From: Nissolia schottii
Lineage: Eukaryota; Streptophyta; Magnoliopsida; Fabales; Fabaceae
Assembly: GCA_003254905.1 (NCBI GenBank)
Contig: QANU01101148.1
Span: 651,783-715,782, forward strand
Length of the DNA stretch: 64,000 nt
Reading direction: 5' to 3'
The notes beneath the pieces were generated by a model. That model worked only from the letters and a program-made list of their open reading frames with translations, was not told the origin of the DNA and did no database searches. A program made the translations under genes and the position numbers. Each line of letters starts with the position of its first letter. Position 1 is the first letter of the stretch. Of this stretch, positions 10,166-26,000 are shown in pieces.

Positions 10166-12411
10166 TTAGGATCTTGGAAAATAGCTTAATTTGTATGAAG
10201 ATAATGATGGAGAGGTTATTGTAGCTCTTACAAAATGTTGTTTAGCTAGGAATGCAGTCGAAGGAAAGGCTTCGACTTATATTGACTGAGCTAAAAGCGA
10301 CTAAATTGGTCTCTAAATTTCAACCATTCAAAAAATCATAAACAGTTGAAATTATATGTAAAAATAGTTATATAATAATTTATATTTTTATTTTAGTGAT
10401 ATATTTAACTGATTTACCAATTATATCCTTTAATACTTGTATAATTTTCTTATCATGTCACTATCCAAAAACATCTCCTACCACCCCCTTCCTCCCTCGT
10501 TGACGCCACCCCACCTCCACCTTGTCGTCGGAGTTATCACCTCTACCATCAGAACCACCACTATTGCATGCCCTAGCCATCAAAATGTAACTAGAAACTT
10601 CACCATCATTCATCACCAACATCAACAAAATAGCCTAGAATCCAAAACCCTCACCATCAACAACAATAAAACCAAAACAATATCCAACACACAGCCGGGA
10701 ATCATTCAAATACAAAAGCTAAAAACTAATATTACATAAATAACTAGGAATGTAGGAGATTTGGTAATAGGATTTTAAAGAAAATAATCTCAAAAAAATG
10801 CCAAAAAATCTAGGAGATACATCGACCTTCACTGCCACCACCACTAGCGTGGACGCTATTGTCAACTGTTAAGAATATCATCATATCTCTGATTTATTTT
10901 AAATTGATCAAATGTTTATTTAGTTTGATTACTTTCAATTTATGTTAGTTTTATATTTATGTTTTGATTCAGTTTCTTAGCCTATTTATAGACAGTTCTC
11001 ATTGTATCAAATTATAATCCTCGGTAATACAATATATTTTTCCTGAGTTATATTCCTTGCTTATTCCTTGTTCCTTGTTTATTTTATACTGATCAATCAT
11101 GGGACTTCACAATGTTGATGCTACCGCTGTAACACTCTAGTTGGCTAACTACACTTGGGTTATAATTAAGGCTCACTAATTGTTATGTTTTAACTTTATC
11201 TTAATTTTAGACTTAGCTTGTAAAATTATTTGGAAAATATGAGAGAATTTTGAACTTTTGTAGAAAATGATTTTTGAAAACATGAGCCATACATTGCGAA
11301 ATGTTAATAAGAGATAAGTTGTGAAGGTGCATAAGGGTGTACGAAACGACATACAAACCTATACAACGACGTGTATAGTTATATATCTAATTAACCTCAT
11401 ACATTTATCATTAAAAACAATACATTAATGTCATGGTATACCTAAATACAATACCATACTCGAAATCCAAAAAGGCAATGATGGAATCATATATCATGAG
11501 AACAATTTACAAAGTAAAGGAAAAATGATCACATCAAGCCATACAAAACATGTGGTAGAAATCGTTACGACAACGCTCTTTTGAAAATATCTAAACTCGT
11601 AGGACGGCTCCAGAAAAGATGACTCACAAATGACCAAGCTAGCAGATGATATGGGTGGATTCAAAATTGCCTCGTACCACACAATCTCTGTCGAAACCTA
11701 GAACCAAATGCAGAGGGTATGAGAAAAAACAAGTTTTCTCAATGGATCTATATGCATTGTCTAGGTGATTTGGCATTGATGTTTCTGCTGTTCGGGTCAT
11801 CTCTAAGTGAGCATACATATAAACTATTAAAATAATTCAAGTTGTTGAATGATCATCCCAGCCATTATCAATCATTTTTATCTTTCTCTTTGTTTCCTGT
11901 TAATGTATACTTTTTGCTCGATTTTCCATGCTTGTGATTTGTGGCATCCTCAAAGGATACAGAGCAACTTTTGCTTAATTTTTTGCTCCTTTCTTTTTCT
12001 TGCTAAAGTAGTTGTTAGCTGGTGCAAAGTAACATAATCCGATCAACCTGCCTATGAATTTGCGTACCAGCTCGCGTTTTATTTGCATACCGTCGTGTTT
12101 AGTTGTTGTGGTGGAGAGAGGTGGTGGCGTGAATAATGGATGAAGGAATGCAGAGGTGGCTGGTTAGGAATAGTATGTAGCTAGGGATTTTTAATTTAGG
12201 GTTGTATTGTTTCTCCACTTAGGTTAGGCTTTTTACCTTTTATTTGTCACTGGTGTGTGTGTTTGTTTGTGCATATCGACATATTTAGACTATCAAGCTC
12301 AACCCGAAAGAACAGATCGATAATTAAACAAATAAAATTAAACAATTAAAAGTATGCATGAACGCGTTGGTTAATTTATATAATATAATTCATCCATTTC
12401 ATTTTCATAAC
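10166..12411. other. Intergenic DNA with LTR-like fragments, no gene seen
   Basis: No supported gene. The frame at 10437-10739 is Thr/His/Asn-rich low complexity. A segment from about 10868 (TGTTAAGAATATC) to about 11112 (ACTTCACA) has the composition and ends of a solo LTR, but the flanks show no matching 5-bp duplication. Around 11138 a TAACACTCTAGTTGG start and the stretch 11470-11740 resemble untranslated parts of plant LTR elements; I cannot name a family. Confidence 0.45.
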
Positions 12412-12500
12412 AACTACTTCGTGTTTTAGAATTATTGACATGGAAAATGAAATAATGAACTACTTCGTGTTTTAGAATTGACATGGAAAATGAAATAATG
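12412..12500 (+). repeat. Tandem duplication, ~45-bp unit
   Basis: Two adjacent units begin AACTACTTCGTGTTTTAGAAT and end ATGGAAAATGAAATAATG; the second lacks three bases (ATT) of the first. Confidence 0.85.
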
Positions 12501-14030
12501 AAGTTGTTAAGACAGAACCCCATGTTTCATTAATTAATTGATGAAGGCTATGTTTGTGTGTTTTTTAAATGATGGAAAAGAATGGTCATTAATGGAATAG
12601 AAGGGAGGTAAAGAGTGGAGAGGCCTAGACCAGAAGTTTGAGTGGCAAGGGAGGGACACCTTGTCTCTCTATGGCCATCTCCCTCCCTCCATTTAGTCTC
12701 TCCAAACACACTTAACAACACTTTCAATTTTAGTCATTTTCTCCTTGACCATCCACCGAAATATAGTCTTGAATTGGTCAATTTGGCACCTCTGAAGTAA
12801 GAGAATGGATTACTTCTTGAGATTACAATTTTCAACAAGACTTGTATAGTAAAATATACAAGTAGTAAAATATAGGGTATTGTTTCTATGAAACATAAAC
12901 CAATCTAATGGTTTTTGCAATGGAACGAGGCTACAAGTAAGAAGGATGGGTAATCATGTGATAGAATTCCAAACTCTTATAGGAAACAAGATTGGAGAAG
13001 TGAATTTGATATCGAGACTGAACATGATTCCCAACAACAAAACATTTTTTGTAAGATTTTAAATGAGACAATTCCCAATAATTGTATCTTTTGTTATGAC
13101 TATCAATAAGTCACAAAGGGAAAACATTGTCAACCATTGGATTGTACTTGCCAAGACTAGTATTTAGTGATGGACAATAATATGTAACCCTATCAAGAGT
13201 CAAAAGTGAGAAGGACTTGAGCATATTATTGAAGAATAGGTTCGACGATGAATGTAGTATATAAAAAAATATTTCAGAACACTGATTGACTCTTTCTATA
13301 TACAATTTTTTAAAGTTTATTATTCTTTTCATATGAATACAACATTCATTTCTTTTTAAAAAAAAATTAATTGGCTTAAACAATTACTCACCCATACATT
13401 GTGCTGGTTATGACACCAATAATGTCAAAACTAAAGGGATAAAATTACATTACATTCCACAATTATACGGAGCAACTTTTGTGTGATATAACATAATAAG
13501 AGGTTGTTTTGGGAAGTAAGAGAATGGATTACTTCTTGAAATTACAATTTTCAACAAGACTTGTAGAAATATTGCCAACATAGGAACAATGCCAAATCTT
13601 CTTGTACGAATGAGAAATTTTCACATCAGCTGACATGATTTCGCCAATTGGTTTCTTAAAATTAATACTTGCTAAATTTTATATAAGATATATTGTGTCA
13701 AATGATGTGATAATTTGTGTAGGTACATATTATTATTAGCTAGGGGTTTGACTTGGTAATTGAAAATTGTTATCGGTGAGATTTGCCGTTTTAACTCAAA
13801 ATGGTTATAACTTAAAAGTAAAACAAGCTTATCAGTTCGTACTGATAAGGAACTTTGTTAGCATTAGACACAAGATACAAGCTAATTTCAGTTCCTATAT
13901 TTCACAAGAAATTACTAACAGGAAAGATCCAAAACACCTAACGAGATGATATCGCCACGGAGAATCATCTCGCACTCTGCTGATCATGATGTGTTATGCT
14001 AAATAATGGCCTCAACAATACCTTCGATGG
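12501..14030. other. Intergenic DNA 3' of the ABC transporter gene, no gene seen
   Basis: AT-rich sequence without a recognisable coding frame. It holds the two members of a 53-bp direct repeat (12794-12846 and 13513-13565). The last few hundred bases presumably include the 3' UTR of the minus-strand transporter gene; I did not identify a confident poly(A) site. Confidence 0.5.
12794..13565 (+). repeat. 53-bp direct repeat pair
   Basis: GAAGTAAGAGAATGGATTAC and the following 33 bases occur at 12794-12846 and again at 13513-13565 with one mismatch. They flank about 670 bp of AT-rich sequence without a gene. Confidence 0.8.
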
Positions 14031-17000
14031 TTACAGTGCTGAAGCTTTAACAAAACTAGAAAATATAGAGGTGTCATCTTTAAGAAGAACCTGTGGATTT
14101 CCTTGTTCAACCTACACGGACACAATCCAGCGAGAGAAAAAAATGATGTTATGTCGTGGTGGTGGCTTAAGCACAGTAATAAATCAACGAAGCGGATAAT
14201 AAAGAATAACCTTGAGCTGTTTGTTACTCTTTTGACATCTGAGAAGTTAAAGAAAATAAAACATACCAGGTTCCCGTGGTCTAGAATCAGAATGTGATCC
14301 ATATTCAAAACAGTCGAAATCCGATGAGCAATTGTGACCACTGTCATGCCTTCGCAATGTTTGCATTCACTGGATATGGTGCTTTGCAGCAGTGAAGCAG
14401 TTTGAACGTCTACATTGGCGGTGCATTCATCCAAACAGAGAACCTAAAAGGACAGCAAGAACATCTCAATAACCCAATGATAAGATCTGGAAAGAGACGT
14501 GTGATGTTATGTTGAGATATTGATGTTCATATTCTGTGTATGATATACAATGGGCTATAATGAAGTCATTGCTCAAGAAAGATACTGTCATCAACAACAA
14601 AATTACTGTACGATGGAAATTTACAGTATGAAAACTTCTCTTAAACTATCATTCTTACCTTTGAAAATTTAAGAAGTGCCCGCGCAAGGCAAAAAAGCTG
14701 CTGCTGGCCTACAGAGAATGACATCCCACCTTCCTTAACCGGAATATCCAGCCCTCCGGCTACTTCGACTTCCTCTTTCACATGGCACTTCTCCAAAGCA
14801 TTCCAAATTTTTGAGTCATCATTCATTTTAAACGGATCAAGGTTACTCCTAGAATTTTGAAAGGTGTGCAAAACACGCGGTATTAAGTAGATACAAAATG
14901 TAGGTGCAATCAAAATAATTGCTAATGAGAAGGTTTCCCAAAGATAAAGTAAGAATATTATAATGGAAATGGAACTAATCAGAATTTGCATCAGAAGCAT
15001 TAACTTCAAAAACATTCCATTAGAGTACCTTAATGATCCTTCAAACAAGAAGGGACTCTGAGGAACAATAGCCAAATGTGCACGTAGTTCTCTGGCAGGA
15101 ATATTTTTAATGTCCATGCCGTCAACTGTAATGGAGCCTGAAGATAACGGGGTAAGGCAGAAAAGGGCATTTAACACACTAGACTTTCCAGCACCTGTTC
15201 TTCCAATTATCCCAACCTGATTACATGTCATGTAAAAAGTATTAACAGGTCTGTAACAATACAAGAAAACTTCACTGCATATTAAGTATCATGCACTAAC
15301 CTGTGTCCCCCCTGCAATTGTAAAACTAAGATTACAGAGTGCAGCTGGCAAAGATGGCATATATTTCAAAGTGACATGCTGGAATTCAATAGCTCCCTGA
15401 TTTGGCCAATCTGGATTCACATGTAGGCATCCATCTTGTTCTTCTTGAGGAATGTCCATGTACTAGTAAAGAGTTCAATGAATGTTAGGTTTCTGCATGT
15501 ACAAGTCTAAACCTGCCTCTACAAAGTGAAGTAAGTCCTATTCATACTTGAAGAACTCTTTCGACTGAAACCATTTCCTTTTCTGTTTCAGTGAAACTTG
15601 TTAGAAAACTCCCTAACAAGGATACAATAGGAGCTGCATACGAGAGGGCCAATCCTACCTGTAGAAAAAGTGGGTGGATGAATTTTTGTATTAATCAGTT
15701 GATCTAAACAGAGATTTAATAGAAGGGTAACAGACAGACCAGTCCCGGGGTGCCGAAGTTGATTGGCAGATTGCTATGAGATCCGACAACAGCCATTAGA
15801 GCTATGAATGTGATGATACATGCAGCTAATAACTGGAAGAAATTCATTATTAGAAACAGTTGATATTCCAGATTTTGAGAATTCAAACCCAACCTTGAAT
15901 ACGTACTTTAGTGCCGTATGAATAAACCTTATAAATTGCAAGCGGTAGGTGTATTGCTGCATTTTCTTTTCTTGAAATGTTGTTAAATATAGTTGACACA
16001 GGGACATACCTGAAGACGCAAGGAAAGCCATAAACTTGCAACTATCTCTGTGTAGGAAGTCTTCTGATACAATGTGATGTGTTCAGTAAATTTGGCAAAG
16101 AAAATGTCCTGTTCACAATAACCGTTGTGTTATAAACTTATAGCCACAAGGCTAGTATATAATTCGTAACACAGGCAAGCAACTAATCCCTTCAGCATGT
16201 CGCTAAAATAAAAACAGAAACAAAGCTAATCCCTTCAAAACACTTGGAGAAACAAAAAAATTTAATAATAAAGTACAATAGAAATTACGAAAAGATGCAA
16301 CAAAATCACCAAAGCAAAACAAGGACAACAAATTCTATCGAAAAAATTTAAGTTGATGTGTTTCAAGCAGTAAAGGAGGTGTTCCCCATCTACAAACTTA
16401 TTGATGTGATATGTTAAGTTACAAGTACCCCTTTTGCCCTAGTTTCAGTTTGATGTCTCAGTTGAGTTCTTCTTCAACATGGTGTTCTTCTTCAACATGG
16501 TACAAACCCTCTCTCAGTTCAACGATTGCTACTCCCCTTTTAAATTAAATTAGCTTTCAAAACATGGTAGCAGTATGATTTGAAAGCCATTCTGTGATTA
16601 TTACTTTCATATTTACCTCAGATTTAAATGCCCTAATAGTGGAAGATCCATCAAGTGTTTCGGAGAAAGATGTATATATTGGAGAACGAGAAACACTGTC
16701 CAATCGACGTAATTCTCTTGATGTTGACCTGTAGAAGAACTGAAGCCACTTGATAATCAGTTGAATGTTGTCTAACACACTAAAACAAAGAAGACAATGC
16801 AGTTTTAAACATAAACTCAGAGCGACATTGATTGTAAACAACTCATAATTAATTTGTAGTATTATAAAAACTTCTACTTCATACCATAATTATGAAAATT
16901 TTCAAATTATACAGTACAATAACATCAAAAAATTCTAATAGGTAGAACTTAAAATAAGGAGAGTGGTTAAATCAAAGAAAATGATAATAAAAACAATGAA

Positions 17001-20000
17001 TACCTGGAGCTTACTGTAGATATACCAAAATGGCAATAGCAGGACTAGGAAGAAGACCTGCAGACAACAAAAGAATAATAACATTTTGGTGATGGGGATT
17101 GTTAATGTAAATTTCAAAATTTCATAGCACCCTCATTAACTAAATAAGAAACATGGACAGATACCTGTACATATGACAAGATTATTGCAATACCCAACAG
17201 GCCTACAAAATTAGCTAGGAGAATGTTCATAATGAACGGAAGAGAATCATCAATAGTATATAAATCTGAAGATAACCTGCATAAAACAATATAAATCATG
17301 GAACATGTTACCAAAACTTCACATTAGTTTAAATCTACTATGGCGTGAAGACATCTTATTCTAACCTGTTCAGTATTCTTCCTCCTGGGGTCTGATCAAA
17401 GAATTGCACAGGTGCACTGATAAGCTTGCTAAGCAGACTATTGTGTACCTTAGTTGCTGCTTGTAAGCCACCAAAAGCGAAAGAGAATGCCCTCACCAAT
17501 GTAAAAAAGGAATTCGCAACACAAAAAAGACATAGTATAGCCTGTGGCATTAATTGTCATCGCAAACAAATTAGAAAGTTACATATATTAGTACCTGATG
17601 GTCTTGGTAAATGAATAGGTAATATCCAATGTACAACATAACACAAATGGTAACTTCGATGTTAATACAGTAAACAAAGCATGGACTTTCAGTTATGCTT
17701 AATATTAATACTGAAATTTTCTGAATCACTACAAGTTTCATTTAACTACTCCCGTTCTCCAACATGACATTACTCAGAGCTATTGATTTGTAGTTAATAA
17801 ATACAAAAGGTTGTGCTACTTGCATTAGACATTTCATGCCAGAAAACTAATTGTGCAGATCAGCTCCTCACCAAATAGAAGGACACAGAGTATCTTGTTT
17901 GACCGATTTCTGTTGTTGTATCAACCCAATATGATAGCCATAAATCATTTCCATTTCGAGAAGCTTGCATTAGAATAGCTGACAAGCATATAACAACTGT
18001 GATGAACTGGCCAATGAAGACAGCATAATTCCTGCAAAGGGCACTAAATTGTTAACCAAAGACCAAAACAGTCGATCTAAAACATAAGCTTCCGGTACAT
18101 CTCTGATATCAATGATGTATGTGTCTATTACTCACTTATACACTCCAATTTCGACTTTTCCCGCTTTCCTTAACTCAACTTCAATTATCTCTTCTTCTCC
18201 CTCCAGAGCATGCATAATTACTTCATCAGAAAGAGACTGCTCCTTGGGTTTGGACAAAGAATTTGTGCTACAAGTTTTTCTGCAATTTGGTAAAGCTGAA
18301 TCAATTTCGTTCAATGGAGAGAGTGCTGTATATGAAGAAATCGGAAAGTCAGCTGAACTTCCCAACCACTTTACATGCCCCTTGTCCATTACAACAATCA
18401 TGTCTGCCGAAGATATTGCCTGCATATAAATTAGATACATCAATCTGCTAATACTTATACACACGTTTTATATAAATACAATGTTATAAAAAAATACAAA
18501 ATATAACTCTCCTCCACTATAGCTCAAAAGTGTCAAAAAAATATCATATTGATAAGAATTTTTGCAAAATGCTTGAACAAACCATAGTAATCAAGTTAAT
18601 GGATAACAATTGTGAAAGAGAGTACATAATAACCTGCATGTTATGGGTACAGAGCAATCGAGTTTTTCCCTGCATAAGGGGACCTAGAATGGCATTGTGT
18701 AAGATCCACTGAGCAACTTGTACATCAACTGCACTCAGGACATCATCAAGCATAATAACATCTGACCCCTGATACATTGCCCTGTTAATTTTTCAACTAT
18801 TAAAACATTTTTCTTGATAAAAATAAAGGCATAATAAACCCAAACAGACTAGTAGATTATGGCATGAATCATCTTTCCCAAAAGTTTAAGTTGTTGGGAA
18901 AAAGCATTTGAATCATTTATATCATAACATGCCCTTTCATGTGAGAGCTCTTTGGGCATGAGGCATAGACAATGCACACAGCACAAAGTCCACCCAGCTT
19001 GTGTTGAAATTAAACTTATTTTCTTTATAAGAATAGAGGAAACAAGTATTGAACTCTAGACCACTATGTCATAAAGACTCCAATACCATGTCCCTTAAAG
19101 TTTAAACCGTTACGTAAAGGCACATGAATGGCTTTATATCTTATCATAGTGAAAGGAGAACATGAAGCCATCACCTTGCCAAAGCAAGACGAGCTCTTTG
19201 TCCACCAGATAGGTTTACTCCTTTCTCTCCAATATAAGCCATGTCACCTCCAACCATCAATGAGATATCAACATCTAACGCACATGACTGCAGTGTATTT
19301 GTATACCTGTTTATAGCATGGAGATAATGAATTAAGAAGAGCATTAGTTTAGGTTCAAAAAATGTTTCTAAAGATCAAGTTTGCATCAAGAAGATCAAAA
19401 TGTCTAAGCTTCAATCAGATCAAAATTATGAGGGGAAGTAATCCCATTGTTGAAGGACTTATACCTTACAGGATCATAGCTTTTCCCTAATAGTATGTTG
19501 TCACGTACAGTGCCAGATAAAATCCAGGGGACCTACAATTTCAGGGAAAGACATAAGAAATTTCATTTACAGGGCTAAGTATATTGCATTATCACTTACA
19601 AACCTGTGGTACATAAGCCACGGATCCGTCAGAATAAATAGATCCATGAGCGAGCCTCATTTCTCCAAGAATTGAATATAATAGGGATGATTTACCTGAA
19701 CCAACCTGAACATATGCAATTGGTGAAGTGAAATAGAAATAACTAAAATTGGGCTTCAGATGTTAGATGAAGCACATATTTCTTTACATTCCATTTATCG
19801 GATTGATTTGTGAAATATTAAAATGCTGATGATACTAACAGATATAGAGAAAACTAAGTGAAAGGGACCACACCCTATTCTAAACATTATGAACAAAGGA
19901 TCTCACATACCCATTTTCAAAGAGTTGTGATTGTGAAATTTGATGGGTGTATATCAATTGAAATTCCTTTACCATATGATATGATGTAGTTCTTATTTGA

Positions 20001-23000
20001 TTGGTTAAAGAAATCATGATGAAATTCAAATGGGGATCTGACCTCTCCAATAACAGCAACAAACGAACCCTTGGACAGGCTTAGAGTCACATGCTTCAAC
20101 ACCAAATTTAATGTTTGTTCATCACTGCTTGACCAAGTACAAGATGCATCTTGGACAAAGACAGCCAAACCTTGTAAAGAATCAGGTTGTTTACTCAGTA
20201 ATGAGGATGAACAGGAACTGGACTCTCCCACTTTGAGTCTATGTTCAGGACTAGAGAGAAATCTACTCAACCGTCTAGAGGATATAAAGGCCTACAATAA
20301 AGTTAAGAGAATCTTTTCATTCTAATCATCAACTAGTATGTATAAGCCAACTTTATCCATAGAACTTCATGGAACATAGGATACTCACGTCAATCAATCC
20401 ATTAATCACCCAAGGAAATGAATTCAGTGGTGAAATCAGTGTGTTAAACAAAGCAAGACAAGTGAAAACCTGCAGGGTTTTTTACCAGATCAAATTTCTT
20501 GACGATGGCAGAAAAATAATTAAATGAAAAATGAAAGAAAAAAAAAAAGAAGAAACACTTGAGTAAGATTAGGTCAAACAAGTTGAAAATACCATTGCAG
20601 CATCAAGTTGATTTCCCATCAATGTAAAAAGTCCAAATGTGCAAAAAGAAAACAGCGTTGGTGTAGTCGCCCAAAAGAATACGCACCAAGCATCCAAGTA
20701 CTTCCGCGTCTATAAAGCATGGATGAAACGTGATAATCAATATCAAACAAGAAGAAAATGAAAGTGATCCATTAAATTATGCCATTCTAGAACACTAGCT
20801 ATGTGGCTTCCAAGAAATTTTTCGAAGTTTAGCTCTAAATAAGTAAAATCAAAATATAGGGTCTTACAGCCAAGTGTTTGACTTCCAAAGATCTTGTCTC
20901 CATCAACCAACTAGAAAAGATAAGTTCCCATCCATACATCTTCAAAGTGCGAATATGAGTCAGAAGTTCTCCTGTCCTACGAATCCTGTAAGAAGCATAA
21001 TTTTAATACTGTGACTATGCACAGTGCACCAGCAGCTTTGATTCATATATATTAACCCATTGTGGCACCAGATAGTGAAGTAAACTGTTTATCCTGATGG
21101 CAGAAAATGAAAACATGGATGTCTTAAAAGAAGCATGCAACAGCAGAAAAAATATTGCATCATGTTTTTAAACAGTATGAATAGATTCACTCTCAACACT
21201 TTTAGAAACTCCAAAAATCCCTTTATCACTCAGTAAAAGCAATAGAGAAGGCAATAAATGGATTACCTTTCATCCTTCTCTTTCATCATTTGTTCAGTGG
21301 CACTTGCAATTAATTTTGATATCCATTTATTCACTGCATCAATCAAAATTAGTAATAACAAAGATTACTTTTCAATAAAAGTGAAGAAAAAATAATAAAC
21401 TTGAAGGTCAAGTATACATTTCTGGAAAATCAATAAAATGGAACTGCCTGCTGAAATATTGTTAAATCAAAAGAATATCAGGCAGCCTCCCCTGAAAGTA
21501 CAGCCAATTACAGAAACAGTACAGCTACAGAAGGACAAAGCAAGATAAAGAAAAACAAAATTAACAAGCAGTAGGATTTGAAAGTGAGTAAAATAATACA
21601 TGTTTGTTGTTGTTAATAAAATAAAAAAGAGTTCCTTCATAGGATTTAGGAAATAAATTCAGCTATTGACATTCTAGCTACTGTAATTCTAATGATGCAT
21701 TCAAGTTGGTGAAAGACAATTAAAATTAACTGAAAAAGATTATCTAACAAGTGTGGCTTCTCTGTCACTAAAATTTTTGTACGGGTGATAATCCTACCTG
21801 GTATCAATAAAATGGTTATAGCTAATCCAGAGACAAAGGCGAATTTGACTTGAGTATACAAAAGATAAAGTGCCACTCCAATTTGCAAAGGCAAGCTGGA
21901 ACAAATAAAACCACGGTGCTTAGGATCTATAAGAATCTTTATTAAACATTATATTCATGATTTGACATCAATTTTAAACTACAAAGGATGCATTCAATAT
22001 AAATTAAATCAAATACGTCTATGTTAAACCCAATGGCATCGTGTAAAGTAGGGCCTCAACAGCAACAGAAGTAGGTTAAAGCAGAACTCATATACTTAAC
22101 CATGAATAAAAATAATTCATGGAAATTATATTAAACTTGAACACCCACAATATTTTTGCAAGACATAAAAGGAGTCTTTTACAAGATGACAAGTCTGTTG
22201 GACAAGAGATATTCAAAAAGATAAAGGGGGGGGGGGGGAATAGCTAGATGTAATGTGTTCACATTAAAAAAATTATAAATGAAGGGAATACCTCCATGCA
22301 TCATGGAAACTATTACATAAGTTGACAGTTCGGTCAGCATCTATTGACATGAATGTCTGAATTTCTCCATTCGTGAATTTTGAACGCTCTGCTAGGTTCA
22401 CGCATAGACACTTGAAACACATGAAACAATGTATGTGCTTTTAGTATGAAAGCGTGATCATCAACCAAATCATAGAAGGCCACAAATCAATAGCATCGTT
22501 AGGGTAAAAATAAAGAAGAGAATAATCATACATCATTGTGATAAAAATATATAATTTTATCATTTACAAAAAACAAAAAGAGTAGCATACCTTCTCATAT
22601 ATTAGAGTCATGATGCTAGATCGCAGCTTCAGCTTCAGTTTGGAAAGATGAAAAGTATATTGTGTATCTAAAAAGGATCTAAACCGGAAGAATATTGTTT
22701 TATTAATTGTTACTTGTAAATACAGCAATAAAGAGTCATACAAATTATAAATCCATAATTATAAAAAATAAGTTACTCAAAGTTCAAGGAAACTGAAAGA
22801 TACAAAGACATGCCTATCTGATCAGTGAGCGTGTCATTTGTCTTTGTTGTTCTCTACACGGTTGCATAAAGGGGTTTATAGATTTAGTGAGAGATTTTGT
22901 TACATTTTTAACCACATTGGTTCTCTCTTTCTTTCAGTATGTTTGTTCTGGTCTGTAGGCTTTATTGTCTCACTGGTTTACTCTGACCACTCCCCTCGAA

Positions 23001-26000
23001 GCTTAACTCCCAATGTCTTTAAGTCTCCGGAAGTTTCAATCTGTTATGTAGAAGCCTATGAATAGTTTTGTATCACAAACACAAATAATCTTTCTTCTTC
23101 CTTTAAAGAAATAATGCATACTTTATGGTTCTTCACTTCTCAGTCATCCTTAATTTTTTTACTGTTTATGCACTTACGTAGGCATAGTACCAAATAAATA
23201 ATGGGAGAACAATGAGCACTTAATTAATCTTTACAGGTTTGTGTCATACATTTTTATGTAACATTTTTAGATTGATAAGCTATATTATTACAATGATACT
23301 AGTACCTGCCTATTTAAACTTTGAATGAGTTGTGAATATATCTACCCATAATCTTTACTTTTGTTTCATGTAGTTAAGGATAAAACATGATAACAGCAAT
23401 GAGAAGTAGGCAAGTAGAGCATGCCTACAAACATACAGAACAAGAAAGGGAAAAAAAAAGGAAAAACTTGTTGAATTATATAAATACATGAAACATACTT
23501 AATTATAGATGTGAGACCCAAGGATATTGCAAGTAAATACCCATCCAAATTCACTGAACCTGTACAAAAAGTGGAATCAAATTTTGTTATATTTTTTTGT
23601 TGAATTGACTGTTAACCAGCAAGAAGAAATATTTCGGAAAAAGTATGGAATTGCCATCCCTGTTTCATGATATAGACAAATCAGTTGTAATTTTCCATAT
23701 TGCATAAATTGAGAGAAGATCTGAATTCTTCCACCCACTATGATAAGAATAATCAAAATTTCATATTTTTATCTTATTGTTGGAAGCATAATCGCAATAA
23801 GTTGTCTACACTTAATATATTGCGGCTTAATGTGTCTAGCCACAACTCTTTTAGGAATGTCATGTACTTTTCTTGTTTAGATATATGTGATTCATATGGT
23901 TTGAACAGAAGTTGCAAAAGTAAATGTTAAGGGTAATGCCAAAGTCAATATGTTGTCAGAATAGTTTCAGAATAATTATCCATACTACAAGAAGAAAGAG
24001 TATAAATGGGGCTATATATGCAAGCCACAATTTAATGATCACAATTGCTAAAGACAAACTGTTCATTGTTGAAGACCTTGTTGAAGAAACTGGATCAGCT
24101 TATTGAGAAGCAATGGTCCCGCAAAACCAATACAATCATTAATCACCTGGAGGAAGTAAAATATTTTGTAGTTGTAGAGCATAAATTTAAAAAGAAAAAA
24201 ATGGTATAGTTTGATTAAACTATTTGATTTCTTCATGGACAAGGAAAGGGAAAAAACTCAGTTTATTTTGGAAGCATTCGGTTTCCTCACTAGTAAACTA
24301 ATACGTAAATATGGATATGTGTCAATATCATTAAAATTGAAATGATAATCCATGCAATTGTATTTAAGTAATTAAGTTTTGAAGTCAACATGATAACTCT
24401 TGTGGTTGTAGCTTCTATAAATTTAAAACATGTCAAGGTATCAACTGTTAGACTCTGGAAAATGGTACGGTAAAACTGTGTGTTCTCCTGCTGGAGAATT
24501 CTGATATAAATAGTAAATACAATCTGATTTACATCCCTAAAAATTAGCTAAATTGCTATCCTACAGCTGGGCTATCATAACTAAGAAGATAATAACATAA
24601 TTACAGCTATATAGTCACACATATTCTGCTGGTTAAAATGCCCAAATATTCTGCAACTGGTATTCTGCTAATAATGACCAATCTGCAACTGATATTCTAT
24701 TTGCTAACTGTAACTGATATTTGGCCAATCAATTCCATTGACATCAACTCCATTAAAATTGGGATATTGGACACTACACACAAACCATTCAAATTTCTCA
24801 CTGCTTATCCGACAATAAATACGAATCAACGTCTTTTAATAAAGATATCTATATACATGTGAAATATGCTATAAGTTATCTACCCTGTCATAAAATAAAT
24901 CTTTCCTGCATTATTCAATTTTGTATCAACTTAGATTTATCTAGCACAGGGAGGAAAACATGATTTTGTATGGTACAATACCTTCAATAATCCCAGGCGG
25001 AGATATTGCCATCCATATTCACTACAGAGTGCTCTAAACAAGGATGGGTTTGAAGCATTATTAGCCAGTTGAGCTCGCCAGCAGGATAAAATTATATCAT
25101 GACAGGAAGAAGGACTCATATCAGTAGGTAGCTGCAGAAGATCTTCAGAGTCTAATTGCTTTACCACCCCATGATTCATTACTGGATTTATGAGTTTGAA
25201 AGTCATCAAATTCCATAAGTTCCCATTAGTTCCCTTTAGAAAGAAAGTTAAAAAACATCAACTAGTATGATCATAATAACCTTTTAAATATCTGAAAAAT
25301 AAAGTAAATAAAAATGGGCTGATGATTAGACAGCATTAAAAGAGAGAGGATTTTCTTTCAGAATTAAGCCATGCATGTAATTATCTATACAAAATTAAAG
25401 TATAAAATTTAAAATCACAATAATTTTCCAACAAAGTCTTAGGCAGATTCTCAACATAAAGAAATACACTCCACCCTCTTTCTTCATGTTGTGGTAGGTA
25501 CTAGACACGAGTAGTCAAAGTATTTAGTCAACTCATCTTCACACAACTATGATGTTAAAACTTTTTAACCATCAATTCATACATTGATTGCTTATTAACA
25601 ATTCATACTTACAAACCAGAATTTCCAAAAGCTACTAATTTCATTTAGCATAAACTAGCTATTAGGACATTTTTCAAGATTACAGGATGTAAACTGCCAA
25701 AGATGCAAGTTGCTGACTATAATTGCCAAACCCCCAAATGTAAGTTAACAGGGCTTGGTGCATTTGCCCCTTAATTTTAACACTATCCAATTGCTTTGAC
25801 AAAATAGTGTGCATTATGCAATAATGATCTTAAGAGGGTAAGCACAAGTCTGAGAAGAGAGTTACAATTGATGAAACACACTTACAAGGTCACAATGGCC
25901 ACCCTCCTCAAGGTCCGCATCATGGGAAAGAAGTGGATCTTCCAATAAACTAAAATTCAGCAAAGATTTATCAATGTACAATAGAAACAAAATATAATTT

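Noticed and set aside
10868..11112. Possible solo LTR (TGTTAAGAATATC ... ACTTCACA)
   Set aside because: Ends look right, but the flanking 5-mers do not match and no second copy is in the window, so it is not listed as an element of its own.
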